From contig NZ_QVMI01000027.1 in the NCBI RefSeq assembly GCF_010500965.1, positions 1 to 64,000 of the forward strand: a stretch of DNA of 64,000 nucleotides, read 5' to 3'. The translations under genes were made by a program, and so were the position numbers. The stretch is from Bacteroides sp. 51 (lineage in GTDB: Bacteria; Bacteroidota; Bacteroidia; Bacteroidales; Bacteroidaceae). Below the pieces are notes generated by a model. It had not been told where the DNA came from, ran no database searches, and saw nothing but the letters and a program-made list of their open reading frames with translations. Shown piece after piece: positions 1-8,700 of the stretch; position 1 is the first letter of the stretch; every line of letters begins with the position of its first letter.

Positions 1-46
1 TCACTGTGACGTTTTTACTTCCTTTTTGTTTTTGATCTTTTTTCAT
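1..46 (-). CDS. 5' end of a gene leaving the left edge (unknown)
   Basis: Reading leftward from an ATG at 44-46 the frame stays open to the window edge and begins MKKDQKQKGSKNVTV, a lysine-rich start. A near-consensus -7 element (TACTTTCG on the minus strand, 71-78) lies upstream at a sensible distance. Too little is visible for a family call. The neighbours on the other strand belong to a small accessory module, so this may be part of it. Confidence 0.4.
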   Translation of the reverse strand, partial: MKKDQKQKGSKNVTV

Positions 47-156
47 AATTGTTATTTATAATTATCAATGCGAAAGTAATATAAGCAAGAACATACAGGC
101 ATGTAAAATTGTGCAAATGCATTATAGTAAAGACTACTTTACTTTGCTTGCAGAAA

Positions 157-235
157 AGGGTCGGATGATCGACTATAAATCATCCGACCATTTACTATTT
201 ATCATCCGGCCATTTACATCAATGGTCCGGACCAA
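157..235. repeat. 22-bp-period palindrome array 1 (4 units)
   Basis: Units start at 157, 179, 201 and 223. Unit 2 is ATCATCCGACCAT and unit 3 differs from it by one base. Unit 1 is the reverse complement of unit 2 with one mismatch. Unit 4 contains the perfect palindrome TGGTCCGGACCA (223-234). Units 1 and 2 pair perfectly over 11 bp (159-169 with 179-189). The array sits directly before the likely start of the next gene at 267, which argues against coding use of the upstream in-frame sequence. Confidence 0.7.
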
Positions 236-266
236 ATTTGAACAGTGTTTTAATCCAGAAAGAACA

Positions 267-611
267 ATGAAGAAAAGAAAAAAATTATCGGGCAAGCCCC
301 TTATGAAAGAACGGCTGAAGTTTCGCATTATGCTTGAAAAAGGCTATACGGAAATATGTGCACAATGGATGGTAGAACGACTGGAACAACTCATTGAACA
401 TATGCTACACGGACATGCAGCCATTGCTTACAAGAAGCAAAACGGGGAATTCCGGCTGGCTATGGGAACGTTGATCTACTATGAACGGACATTCGGCAAA
501 ACCATGAGCATAGAAAACATTAAGGGAGCCATTGTGTACTGGGACGTAGATGCCCAAGGCTGGCGTTCCTTACAAGTAGAAAACTTCTTGGAATGGAGGC
601 CTATTGTATGA
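267..611 (+). CDS. SH3 beta-barrel fold protein (WYL_2/DUF2693-like)
   Basis: A 114-residue soluble protein. Its centre (GEFRLAMGTL) and its end (a GAIVYWDVDAQGWRSLQVEN stretch) match the small SH3-barrel proteins annotated WYL_2/DUF2693 in Bacteroidales, whose function is not established. The frame is open back to 111, but that part is occupied by a 22-bp palindrome array, so I take the start at 267 (MKKRKKLSGK). The stop overlaps the next start as ATGA, implying translational coupling to the amidase. In related genomes such proteins travel with amidase, HU-like and DUF4373 genes. Confidence 0.65.
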   Translation: MKKRKKLSGKPLMKERLKFRIMLEKGYTEICAQWMVERLEQLIEHMLHGHAAIAYKKQNGEFRLAMGTLIYYERTFGKTMSIENIKGAIVYWDVDAQGWRSLQVENFLEWRPIV

Positions 612-1003
612 TGTGGAAGTATATTATGCTACATTGCACAGCAACACCGGCAGAAAGGGTCTTGACACGCGAGGATATTGATCGCTACCACCGGGAAAGG
701 GGATTCCGCGAGATAGGGTATCATTTTATTATTCACCAGGATGGACGCGTAGAGGAAGGACGGGCATTATCGCAAGCCGGCGCCCACTGCAAAGGGTGGA
801 ACTATACGGCCATTGGGGTGGCGTATATTGGCGGAACGGACAAACAAGGAAATCCGAAAGATACACGCACGGAAGCGCAAAAGGAGGCGATAGTGAGATT
901 GATAGAGGGATTAAAAAGCTTGTTCGCAATTAAACGAGTGTTGGGACATAACGAGGTATCGGCAAAAGCGTGCCCGTGTTATGATGTATCAGTTGAAAAT
1001 TGA
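608..1003 (+). CDS. N-acetylmuramoyl-L-alanine amidase (amidase_2/PGRP fold)
   Basis: A 131-residue zinc amidase of the phage-lysozyme/PGRP type, which cleaves the bond between muramic acid and L-alanine in peptidoglycan. Visible elements are the first zinc ligand in MLHCTATP, YHFIIHQDG, the GAHCKGWN loop, and the later ligands in LGHNEV and KACPCYD. There is no signal peptide. The start at 608 overlaps the previous stop (ATGA); an in-frame ATG at 593 is possible but less likely. The last residues and the stop codon are drawn from a TTGAAAG heptad tract, so the C-terminus may be slightly altered. The domestic or phage-derived role is unknown. Confidence 0.85.
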   Translation: MMWKYIMLHCTATPAERVLTREDIDRYHRERGFREIGYHFIIHQDGRVEEGRALSQAGAHCKGWNYTAIGVAYIGGTDKQGNPKDTRTEAQKEAIVRLIEGLKSLFAIKRVLGHNEVSAKACPCYDVSVEN

Positions 1004-1020
1004 AAGTTGAAAGTTGAAAG
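992..1020. repeat. 7-bp unit tract (TTGAAAG type)
   Basis: Four consecutive heptamers: TTGAAAA at 993-999, then TTGAAAG at 1000-1006, 1007-1013 and 1014-1020. The tract overlaps the amidase stop codon (1001-1003) and opens the gap to the next co-directional gene. Confidence 0.8.
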
Positions 1021-1061
1021 TCACGATGCCGTAGACCGTTGATTCAAGAGTAACTTAAATC

Positions 1062-1089
1062 GTCTAATCGTAAATTGTCTAATTGTAAA
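1062..1089. repeat. 7-bp unit tract (TAAATTGTCTAAT type)
   Basis: Heptamers GTCTAAT, CGTAAAT, TGTCTAA and TTGTAAA run up to the ATG at 1091. It closes the same gap that the TTGAAAG tract opens, so the intercistronic spacer carries two different heptad tracts. Confidence 0.65.
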
Positions 1090-1090
1090 T

Positions 1091-1828
1091 ATGAAGAATG
1101 ATCAGTATTTTCCGCATGATGCTACGGCGGGAAACAACATTAAACTAATGATTTTAATCGAGACCGAAGGTGCCCGCGGATATGGTGTGTATTGGTTTCT
1201 GCTGGAGTTTCTACGTCAGCAAACAGATTATAAAGGTAAATTGAGTATGCTGGACATGTTGGCCCGGAGGGTGAAGACCACTCGAGCCGTAGTGAGGCGG
1301 ATCATCATGGATTATGCTCTATTTGCCATCGAGGGAGAACTGTTCTACTCGCCAGGACTAGTCGACCGGATGCAGCCCCTTGATAGCAAACGCGCAGCAA
1401 AGAGCGAACAGTGCCGCCGAGCAGCAGGGACTAAGTGGCTGAAAACCAGCAAAAGCACCGATGCGGATGCATTGCAAGGAGAGGAGAGAAAAGAAGAGCA
1501 GAGGAAAGAAGAGAATACAACCTCACCCAAACCCTCTCCCGGCACTTTGCCGAGAGAGGGCGAGAAGGAGGAAGGAGGAGGAAATTCTTCTGTTAAGGCT
1601 CCGCCGGAGTATGCGTTGAATAAACAGACGCATAATTTAAAGGGACTAATGGAGCGGCTGCAACAGCTGAAAGTGAATAATCCGCAAGAGGTGAATGCTA
1701 TTCTGCAACTATCAGACTACGGACGAATGGGTACGAAGGTATGGAGTATGCTGTACCACACGGAATGGAACAGTATAAAAGCACCGGGACGGTTTTTGAT
1801 AGCGGGGCTGAGGAAAGAGGTTACTTGA
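1091..1828 (+). CDS. DUF4373 (Lin1244/Lin1753-type) protein
   Basis: A 245-residue protein. The N-terminal 90 residues (FPHDATAGNNIKLMILIETE, GYGVYWFLLEFLR) match the DUF4373 domain found in phage or plasmid replication-like proteins. A hydrophilic Glu/Lys linker follows, then a C-terminal part ending in SDYGRMG..PGRFLIAGLRK, typical of these proteins. The linker (about residues 144-160) is encoded by a near-perfect inverted repeat at 1532-1560 that looks like an intergenic palindrome captured in frame. It is probably an operon with the amidase. The 3' end overlaps the convergent hipA remnant (1821-1828). Function is inferred only from the domain. Confidence 0.7.
   Translation: MKNDQYFPHDATAGNNIKLMILIETEGARGYGVYWFLLEFLRQQTDYKGKLSMLDMLARRVKTTRAVVRRIIMDYALFAIEGELFYSPGLVDRMQPLDSKRAAKSEQCRRAAGTKWLKTSKSTDADALQGEERKEEQRKEENTTSPKPSPGTLPREGEKEEGGGNSSVKAPPEYALNKQTHNLKGLMERLQQLKVNNPQEVNAILQLSDYGRMGTKVWSMLYHTEWNSIKAPGRFLIAGLRKEVT
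1532..1560. repeat. Inverted repeat inside the DUF4373 gene
   Basis: CCCTCTCCCGGCA (1532-1544) and TGCCGAGAGAGGG (1548-1560) form a 13-bp stem with one mismatch and a 3-base loop. It encodes the proline/glutamate-rich linker. The sequence resembles dispersed intergenic palindromes rather than coding DNA. Confidence 0.75.
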
Positions 1829-2368
1829 TGTTCTCTTTAGTCAATGTGTTTACTTGCTCAATAATTTGTTTTGACCGTAGCTTATTTAAACCTACCCTAT
1901 CAGCTACGGCCATCATATCATTTACAAATCGCCGGCATAATCAGAGGTCAATATCTTTTCGGCGTCGGCAGCAAGGTTATCGAAATTAACCATGTCATCC
2001 ATAACCGACTCACTATAATCGGGCCGATATTCTAATGCCCCTCTTCCTGTACTACCCACCAATGCCAGTCGTTGAAGAATAGTTAACTTTACCGGATCAA
2101 AACCTCTACTCTTAATATACCTATCCAATATAAGGTTTCCCCAACCATCAGGTAAACTATCATCAAATACACCAAAGTTACCATTAAACGGATTACGTTT
2201 TGCTATGAATACTTCCGATTTAAGTGGAAGATGAAAGGGAGATATAGATTCTCCATGTATAAGATAAGCTGAATCGTATTCAAAAGCGCAAAGAGAATCG
2301 GGAGTCAAAGCCATTCGTCCGACTTTTACTTCATTCATAAAAATATCAACAACTTTTATCTCATTCAT
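1821..2368 (-). pseudogene. hipA: HipA-type kinase, internally deleted
   Basis: The 5' part (1922-2368, 148 residues) is the HipA N-terminal domain, with LPDGWGNLILDRYIKSRG and LQRLALVGSTGRGALEYRP. It stops at a TAA just after LTSDYAGDL. In another frame, 1821 to about 1945 reads RFVNDMMAVADRVGL...IIEQVNTLTKENIK and stops at 1821-1823, which looks like a HipA C-terminus. So the kinase core, about 250 codons by comparison with normal HipA (400+ residues), has been lost with a frameshift at about 1929-1940. No kinase activity is expected. The start overlaps hipB by 8 bp. Confidence 0.8.
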
Positions 2369-2678
2369 TACGCACCCCTCTCTTTCTTTTCTTTACTTCT
2401 TTCGTTTTTAATAAGTCATTTATACTTTGGTATGATTTCTTTGTAAATAATTCAAAGAAACCCTCTACATCATCTAATAAAATAGCACATAGAACCAGAT
2501 TATGGAGTGTGATTTCTCCTGTACTCTCAAATTTACGATAAGCATCATACCCCACTCCGGCACGCTTAGCAAAAGCTCTCTGAGTAAGGTTCCTTTCCAA
2601 CCTTCTTTCTTTAACTCTTTCGGCAATACCTTTGAGTATTGCGTTGGGAGACGTATCTATAATTGTGCTAATATCCAT
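2361..2678 (-). CDS. hipB: HipB-like XRE antitoxin/repressor
   Basis: A 105-residue protein with an N-terminal xenobiotic-response-element helix-turn-helix (RRLERNLTQRAFAKRAGVGY, about residues 27-50) and a basic C-terminus. Position and the 8-bp overlap with hipA identify it as the HipB partner, which binds HipA and represses the operon. Here it may be an orphan repressor because its toxin is broken. A promoter (TTG, 18 bases, TATCTTTG) and an inverted repeat over the likely transcription start suggest autoregulation. Confidence 0.8.
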   Translation of the reverse strand: MDISTIIDTSPNAILKGIAERVKERRLERNLTQRAFAKRAGVGYDAYRKFESTGEITLHNLVLCAILLDDVEGFFELFTKKSYQSINDLLKTKEVKKRKRGVRNE

Positions 2679-2702
2679 AATTAATAATCAAAACATAAGC
2701 TT

Positions 2703-2753
2703 ATTGTGCGATTTCACACAATTACAAAGATATGAATAATTATAAAACAACAA
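2703..2753 (-). promoter_or_regulatory. hipB promoter and candidate operator
   Basis: On the minus strand the -7 box TATCTTTG is at 2725-2732 and a -33 TTG at 2751-2753 (18-base spacer). An inverted repeat ATTGTG (2703-2708) / CACAAT (2717-2722) covers the expected start of transcription, a good position for HipB binding. Confidence 0.6.
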
Positions 2754-2832
2754 CAGTTTAAATGACAATATTCCTTGCAGGCTTATTCAAAATGTCTACC
2801 GGAAAAGACCTGGGGTTGGATAACTACAGCCT

Positions 2833-2853
2833 GGCCACTGGCCACTTGCCACT
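2833..2853. repeat. 7-bp unit tract (GGCCACT x3)
   Basis: GGCCACT at 2833-2839 and 2840-2846, then TGCCACT at 2847-2853. It lies in the gap between two minus-strand genes, like the other heptad tracts. Nothing else was recognised in the 221-base gap apart from the hipB promoter. Confidence 0.55.
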
Positions 2854-2899
2854 ACCGCCAGCACGCTGACTATGGCAATATGATCTTATAAAGCAAATT

Positions 2900-4471
2900 C
2901 TAGCCTCTTTCTTCCTCAATGATAAAATTGTTAATATTTCGTTTCTCTTTACTGAAATCTATTCCGACTTTTATTTTTGCACGAGGATCTATAGTATAGG
3001 GTTCAAAATATCCTTTCTCGTTTATTTGTTGAAGAGCTTCTTCGGCACTACCATTTAGCTTAAATTCAAAAATATAAATGCGATCTTTGGTTTTTACTAT
3101 AGCATCGGCACGTCCTTTGGCACTACGTACTTCTGTGTCGACAAATTGGCCCATGAGGCGAAACACCAAATAAAAAATAACCTGATAATGCCGCTCGGTT
3201 TCATCGTTGAGTTCGTATGGAATGCCGGCAAAAAAAGCTCTGAGACGTTCCATGAATGAGGGTATATCACCAGCATATAGCTCTTTAACAAAATGGCTGA
3301 TATGAAAACCTGTTTCATTCTCTGTCACAGCAGTATAATAAGGCACCAAAAACTTCATAAAACCATAACGAACTTCATCGTTGGGAAACGCTAATGTATA
3401 TAACCTAAACGTCTTATCATAAGCCTTTATAGTTAGATAACCGCTTTGGTAAATCATTGGAAGTGGATTGTTGGCATCTGCACGATATTCCGAAAAGCCA
3501 TCAAGATCTACATCTACACCATTTATCAGTAGACGCAAATCGTAATCACTATCTTTTAGTAATTCAACTAAATATGTTGGAGTTCCGGTCTGAAACCAGA
3601 AATTATTAAACTCACACGCCTCCAATGCATTTAGCACACTGAATGGGTTGAACATGCCTGCACCTTGCTGGTGAAAGTGATAACCATCGTACATAGCTGT
3701 CATGGTAGTTACAGTTTCAGCCAATGACATATCATTATTTTGTGCTATTTTCTCCAACTCTGGAGTGAATACTTCGACAAGCTCTTTTTCTGTAATACCA
3801 CAAACCTCTGCATAATGCAATCTCATACTTATATCCTGTAGTTGATTCAGATCACTAAACACACTGACTTGCGCAAACTTAGTTACTCCTGTTAGGAATA
3901 CGAATCGTAAATACCGATCGGCACTTTTAAGTACCCCATAAAAGGCTTTGAGCGTTTGTTTGTATGCGTTAGCCAGTTCCTCATTCAATATAGCCTGCAA
4001 GAGGGGTTTATCATATTCATCAATGAGCACTACTACACCTTTTCCAGTCTGCTCGTATGCTCTGCGAATGATGCCATAGAAGCGGGCAGAATAAGACTCC
4101 TCCCCACTCTCTGTACCATATAATTTTTCCCATTGTACAATATGGCGCTCCAATATAATACCTAGTCGTTCAGGTGCGTCATATTTCTCAGCATTCAGAT
4201 CCAGATGAAGTATAGGATATTCTATCCAATCAGTTTCCAGCTTTTCAATAGCCAGTCCTTCGAATAGGTCTTTACGTCCTTGGAAATATGATTCGAAAGT
4301 GCTGATTAGAAGACTTTTGCCAAATCGCCGGGGACGACTAAGGAAATAAGGACTATCGGTCTGAGCCAACTCCCATACCATTGCTGTTTTATCCACATAT
4401 AGATAATCGCCTATCCGTATTTTCTCAAAAGTCTGTATCCCTATAGGAAGCTTACGCAACAATCTGTTCAT
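2900..4471 (-). CDS. AAA-ATPase-like / PD-(D/E)XK nuclease-fold protein
   Basis: A 523-residue protein of the AAA-ATPase_like (PF09820) plus DUF1703 family, usually present in many copies in Bacteroidales. The P-loop is RPRRFGKSLL (about residue 50) and Walker B is VVVLIDEYDKPLL (about residue 148). The C-terminus carries a nuclease-like fold with VRSAKGRADAIVKTKDRIYI followed by FEFKLNG, giving the D...E-x-K pattern. It is full length and single-gene. A -7 box TATCTTTG on the minus strand lies at 4494-4501. The cellular role is unknown; mobile-element or defence roles have been suggested only by context elsewhere. Confidence 0.85.
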   Translation of the reverse strand: MNRLLRKLPIGIQTFEKIRIGDYLYVDKTAMVWELAQTDSPYFLSRPRRFGKSLLISTFESYFQGRKDLFEGLAIEKLETDWIEYPILHLDLNAEKYDAPERLGIILERHIVQWEKLYGTESGEESYSARFYGIIRRAYEQTGKGVVVLIDEYDKPLLQAILNEELANAYKQTLKAFYGVLKSADRYLRFVFLTGVTKFAQVSVFSDLNQLQDISMRLHYAEVCGITEKELVEVFTPELEKIAQNNDMSLAETVTTMTAMYDGYHFHQQGAGMFNPFSVLNALEACEFNNFWFQTGTPTYLVELLKDSDYDLRLLINGVDVDLDGFSEYRADANNPLPMIYQSGYLTIKAYDKTFRLYTLAFPNDEVRYGFMKFLVPYYTAVTENETGFHISHFVKELYAGDIPSFMERLRAFFAGIPYELNDETERHYQVIFYLVFRLMGQFVDTEVRSAKGRADAIVKTKDRIYIFEFKLNGSAEEALQQINEKGYFEPYTIDPRAKIKVGIDFSKEKRNINNFIIEEERG

Positions 4472-4689
4472 AATGCTCTGTATTAAGTAAAGACAAAGAT
4501 AATCAATCCGATTTATAACAACAGAATGTTACACACAATTCTTCATACAGAAGATTAAAGGACTTTCACTCTATAAATTTCCCACCATGTAAACAGGGTA
4601 GATTTGAATAGCCAACTCAGGGAGAAGAAAAAGGAAAGGGAACAGTTGCTTATTTCCTGATTTAAGATATCGTTTCCAAACATTTCGGA

Positions 4690-5067
4690 TTACCATCCGA
4701 TAAAATCTTCGTGTAACATCCCATGTGAAATACCTTCCTCGCCCTCACACAGATCTTTTGTCTGATCTTCAAATATCATTCTGTTTTTGATATCCATACT
4801 ACCATGCAGTATTCTTATGATTTCAACTTCATCATCAGACAAAATATGGTAGAATATGATGTGCTTATTAGCTTTTAAGCCATATATACCTTCCGCAACA
4901 TCGTTGTATTTTTTTCCTAATGTAGGGGTTTCGGCTATTTCTTCGCAGAAAGTAATGAGCATTTCATAATATAAATCGGCTTGTCTTTCGGACCAGGTAT
5001 CTAGTGTATAGTTCCAGATGTTCGATAAATCTTCCACAGCTTTGTGGGTTAAACGATATTTAGCCAT
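4690..5067 (-). CDS. parE: ParE/RelE-family toxin
   Basis: A 125-residue RelE/ParE fold protein (LTHKAVEDLSNIWNYTLDTW, then GKKYNDVAEGIYGLKANKHIIFY and EVEIIRILHGSMD). Family members inhibit gyrase (ParE) or cut mRNA (RelE). Proteins of this subgroup normally end soon after RILHGSMD; this one has about 25 extra residues ending GMLHEDFIGW, with an acidic patch (CEGEEG). It overlaps its antitoxin gene by 8 bp and is co-transcribed with it. The ParE assignment rests on the ParD-like partner. Confidence 0.85.
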   Translation of the reverse strand: MAKYRLTHKAVEDLSNIWNYTLDTWSERQADLYYEMLITFCEEIAETPTLGKKYNDVAEGIYGLKANKHIIFYHILSDDEVEIIRILHGSMDIKNRMIFEDQTKDLCEGEEGISHGMLHEDFIGW

Positions 5068-5308
5068 TCACTCTTTGTACCTTTAAAGATTCAAGGTGCT
5101 TTCTGGGATCGAAGTCCGTAGCTACGCCACTATCCATACCTTCTTGTATAGCACTGCGAAGAGCCGACAAACGATTTTCTTCTTCTTCCAGAAGACGCAA
5201 ACCAGCCCGAATAACTTCACTGGCATTTTTGTAGCGCCCCTGAGAGATTTTGTTTTCTACAAAACTCTCAAAATAACTTCCAAGTGCTACAGATGTATTT
5301 CTTCTCAT
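5060..5308 (-). CDS. parD: ParD-family antitoxin
   Basis: An 82-residue ribbon-helix-helix antitoxin beginning MRRNTSVALGSYFESFVENK, with the family stretch GRYKNASEVIRAGLRLLEEE and a toxin-binding tail. An ATG 16 codons upstream exists, but it would fall inside the promoter, so 5308 is the start. It is transcribed from a consensus promoter whose spacer contains a TTACCAA/TTGGTAA palindrome, which is what ParD autorepression would need. Confidence 0.88.
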   Translation of the reverse strand: MRRNTSVALGSYFESFVENKISQGRYKNASEVIRAGLRLLEEEENRLSALRSAIQEGMDSGVATDFDPRKHLESLKVQRVNG

Positions 5309-5326
5309 GACTATTTCATTTTTCAC

Positions 5327-5357
5327 CAAAGTTACCAATATTTGGTAAAGAAGCAAA
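5327..5357 (-). promoter_or_regulatory. parDE promoter with embedded operator
   Basis: On the minus strand: -33 TTTG (5354-5357), exactly 19 bases, -7 TAACTTTG (5327-5334). The palindrome TTACCAA (5332-5338) / TTGGTAA (5342-5348) lies inside the spacer and touches the -7 box, an ideal place for autorepression. Confidence 0.85.
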
Positions 5358-5413
5358 GGCGAATCATTTATTTAACACTCCTCATTGGGTAATACACCTA
5401 GCGCCGTTAAGGC

Positions 5414-5677
5414 GGTGTGTCATAAGTGGGTTGAATACACTTCGTCATTGCGAACGTAGTGAAGCAATCCAGGTTATACGCTTTGTGAGCTGGATTGCTT
5501 CGGGTAAACCCTACCAATTACAATATCCACCCCCTGCCCCCGCCAGCGGGGGATACCTGCGGCATCGTATCCCCCGCTGGCGGGGGCAGGGGGTGGATAT
5601 TGTCATTATCAAATAGTTCTATATTTTAATATAGTGGCGACTCGCAATGACGTAACGAAATATGCTTATGACACACC
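5414..5677. repeat. Nested palindromic element (MITE-like)
   Basis: Inverted pairs from outside in: GGTGTGTCATAAG 5414-5426 with 5665-5677 (13 of 13); CGTCATTGCGA 5443-5453 with 5642-5652 (11 of 11); a separate GAAGCAATCCAG hairpin 5461-5472 with 5490-5501 (12 of 12); and a 36-base perfect inverted repeat 5521-5556 with 5567-5602 around a 10-base loop. The inner arms are very GC-rich (CCCCCTGCCCCCGCCAGCGG) in an AT-rich setting. The layers look like different dispersed repeats inserted into one another. The 61-residue open frame across it (RHCERSEAIQ...) is a translated repeat, not a gene. It fills most of the 405-base gap 5309-5713. Confidence 0.9.
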
Positions 5678-5713
5678 CTCCCTACAGTGTGTAGTTCAAA
5701 AAAGTAACATACC

Positions 5714-8700
5714 TTATCTAATGCTTTCGAATACCAACCGGGCATCCATGTGATTGGAATCCAGGTCAAGTACCTTACTCAAATAGGTTTTGGCTTCTTC
5801 GGTATGACCAAGTCCAAGTTCTCCAAGACCGATTACATAGTGGCAATGAATTTGGTTGCGGATGTTCAGATCGTCTTCCCATATAGCCAGGTCGGGCAAG
5901 GAAACAGCAAAGTAATCTATCCGGCATTGATCGAAAAGATGCTTCTTACCATGATCAATCAGCGCATTATAACGGCTCTTGGCTTTATCGGTTTCTCCCA
6001 AAGCTGCCCATGCAAGTCCCTGATAGAATATCTTATCGGGTTGCTGGTCATTATAATAGAATGCCTGTTGCGGTTCGGAAGAGCCGATAGTCGCTTTATG
6101 GAAGTAATATACGGCTTTCTCTTCGGCACCGAGAGCACGGTACGCCACGCCTTTCAGGTAATCGATATCATTTTCTTCGGCATTCGCCAGTTTTCCTTCG
6201 CCCAGATGGTGCGGATAGGCATCGGTTTCATTCAGCAGACGGACAGCAGTGGCATAATCCTGAGCTTGCATGGCTTGTTTAGCCAATTCTATACGACACA
6301 CCACGTATTGTTTGGTGATCTTACCTTCTCCCCCCTCCCACGGATGGTATGTACGGGAGTCGATCAGTTGCATAGCCTCTTTATATTTGCCAAGCTGGTT
6401 GTACAGTGAAATCCTTTCAATGCATAGGTCGTCACGTTGTTCTACCAAAACCGGATACTTTTCAAGGAAGGCAAGGCGATCGGCAGATGATAATCCCATT
6501 TTCTTGTAAAGCTGATCAAGCTCCATGAGGATACGGGAATCTGTTTCGTCCAAAGCAAAAGCCTTTTCCAGCAATTCACGGGCTTCGGCTTTCCTATTGT
6601 ATTTATTGTAATAAGCCAATGACAGGTTTCGCAATACAGTGGGGAATGTATCGTTTAACTGATAAGACGCTTCCCAACAGGCAGTAGCCTCATCGTACTG
6701 ACGGGCAGCATACCAGAAGTTACCCAGATAATAAGGTGCATAAGCATCGGTAGGTTGCAGACGAATAGCGTCTTGCAGAATATTCACCTCTTCAATACGG
6801 TTGGGGAAACACTTTTCAGGAGACATTCCGGAAGCCTTGCGGTAATACTCCAATGCTTTTGCCTCGTCGCCGGAACAGGAAGCGAAATAGCCCAATGCAT
6901 AATAAACCATAGGATACACCTTCTCCGGATCAGCGATGGCATACGACAGGAGTTGTGTAGCCTCATCATACAGTCCCGCAGCAGCATAGTCCAGCGCATA
7001 TTCAATATAAGTATGCACGGCGCCACGCATCATGGATAAGAAGGTATTGAGATCTTTTGCATTGTCTGTAAGCAGATATTTCTCGAAACGGCATCCCATA
7101 TTGAATTTATCAATCTTCAACGATTCTTCAATCAGAGACAAGGCAGAAGCCTTCATCCCCAGGTGTCTCAGGATAGAAGCCTTCAACTGACGTGCTTTAT
7201 GGTTATGCCAGTTGCGAATCAGGCTACGGTCTATTCTATCAAGAGCATCTTCCCACTGCCCGCGCGCTACATCTATTTGGGCAAGTGCCAAATATGCAGG
7301 GTCTTGCCAGGCAGCATTCCAGGTCGATTTATAGAAGGCATCGTATGCTTTATCAAGTTGCCCCTGCATCTTCAAGCTCCAACCCAGATTATAATAGGCC
7401 TCACCATCATACGGGTTAGGGCTACGTTCGGTCAGGGTTTCGATTGCTTTATGGAAGTAAGGTTCTGCTTTTGCAAACTGCCCCTTACGCATAAGAAGTA
7501 ATCCCATAGCATTATTGCAGCGGCTATCGCCTGGTTCACGGCGTAAAGCTTCCTGATAATAATCGGCAGGGTTATAGGTGGCATGGCGATACTGTTCCAG
7601 ATGTAAGCCAGTGAGATACAGCTGCTCCATTGAAGCAATATCTTTCGGATCTTTGGCTGCACGTGCCGGATCGGGCGTTGGTTTAATCTCCGGTTTATCG
7701 GCCTGGTAGGACAACATTTCTCTGCCGGTAGCATCATAAAGCGTAAAGATAAGTTCTTCCGGTAGCTTATTACCCACCTGAATGGTTCTGGAATAGCTCT
7801 CGGCAGGAGATGTATGGGCGTAATCATCTACAAAGACCTGTCCGTCTATATCTTTTAATACAATACGCAGATTCTTATACTCGCCTGTGGTATAAAGAAT
7901 GATATGCGCTTTGCCGTCCTGAATTTCTACATTGACAACAGCATCTTTAGTAGCGTTCTTCACATAACCGACTTCGGAGTAAGGCATAAAGTACTGTACC
8001 CACGACTTTTCTTCGCCTGGTTGCAACCAGGTAAAGTCGGGCTGATTGTCGGTATAGACACCGGTCATCAGCTCAATGTACGGACCGTCTTCGTCGGTCA
8101 GGTTTCTGTCCCACGCCTGTCCGAAATCACCGTTACCCCAGGTCCATTGTTTTTTACCGGGGGATACGTGATGATCGGCCACATGCAGAAGACCGGCATT
8201 GACATCGGCCTCATATCCGCCTACGAAGTTAAACCTGGACTGAACAGCCATGTAAGAAGTGGGCACAGGTATGTTTTTATACTTCGAGATATCCACTCCG
8301 GCAGAGTAATCTTGCTTATAGTACACTCCAGTGGCGATAGGGAAATTGGATACATCGCGCTTGCCATGATCGAACACAGCATGTACATCGGGTGGGAACA
8401 CCGAGTGATATCCGTCGTTCACCACTACGGCAGGGTTTGCCCACCATAGGAAGGTTTGCGGAAAGGATGTACGGTTATACACCTTCACCTTGATCTCAAT
8501 ATACGACTTGCCCGGATGAAGGGTAAACCCCTGCATTCCCTTGGTACGGAACATACGCTCTACTTCGCTACACCATACGGTTACACTACCATCGGCATTC
8601 TCTTCGATATAATAATCCGTAGGCAAAAACGTACTTGGGCGGTGATGTTGTGGCCAGTTAAACTCAATCCCCCCGGAGATCCAAGGACCTGTTAAGCCAA

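Noticed and set aside
1741-1989. An 82-residue plus-strand frame after the DUF4373 gene
   Set aside because: It overlaps the DUF4373 3' end in another frame and the antisense of the hipA remnant, with no family resemblance.
5431-5616. A 61-residue open frame (RHCERSEAIQ...)
   Set aside because: It is the translation of a palindromic repeat and lacks any start context or homologue beyond repeat translations.
5750-6409. A 219-residue plus-strand open frame opposite the TPR gene
   Set aside because: It lies wholly antisense to strongly conserved TPR coding sequence, shows no recognisable domain and has no promoter. The same reasoning removes 7163-7501, 7904-8449 and 26491-27135.
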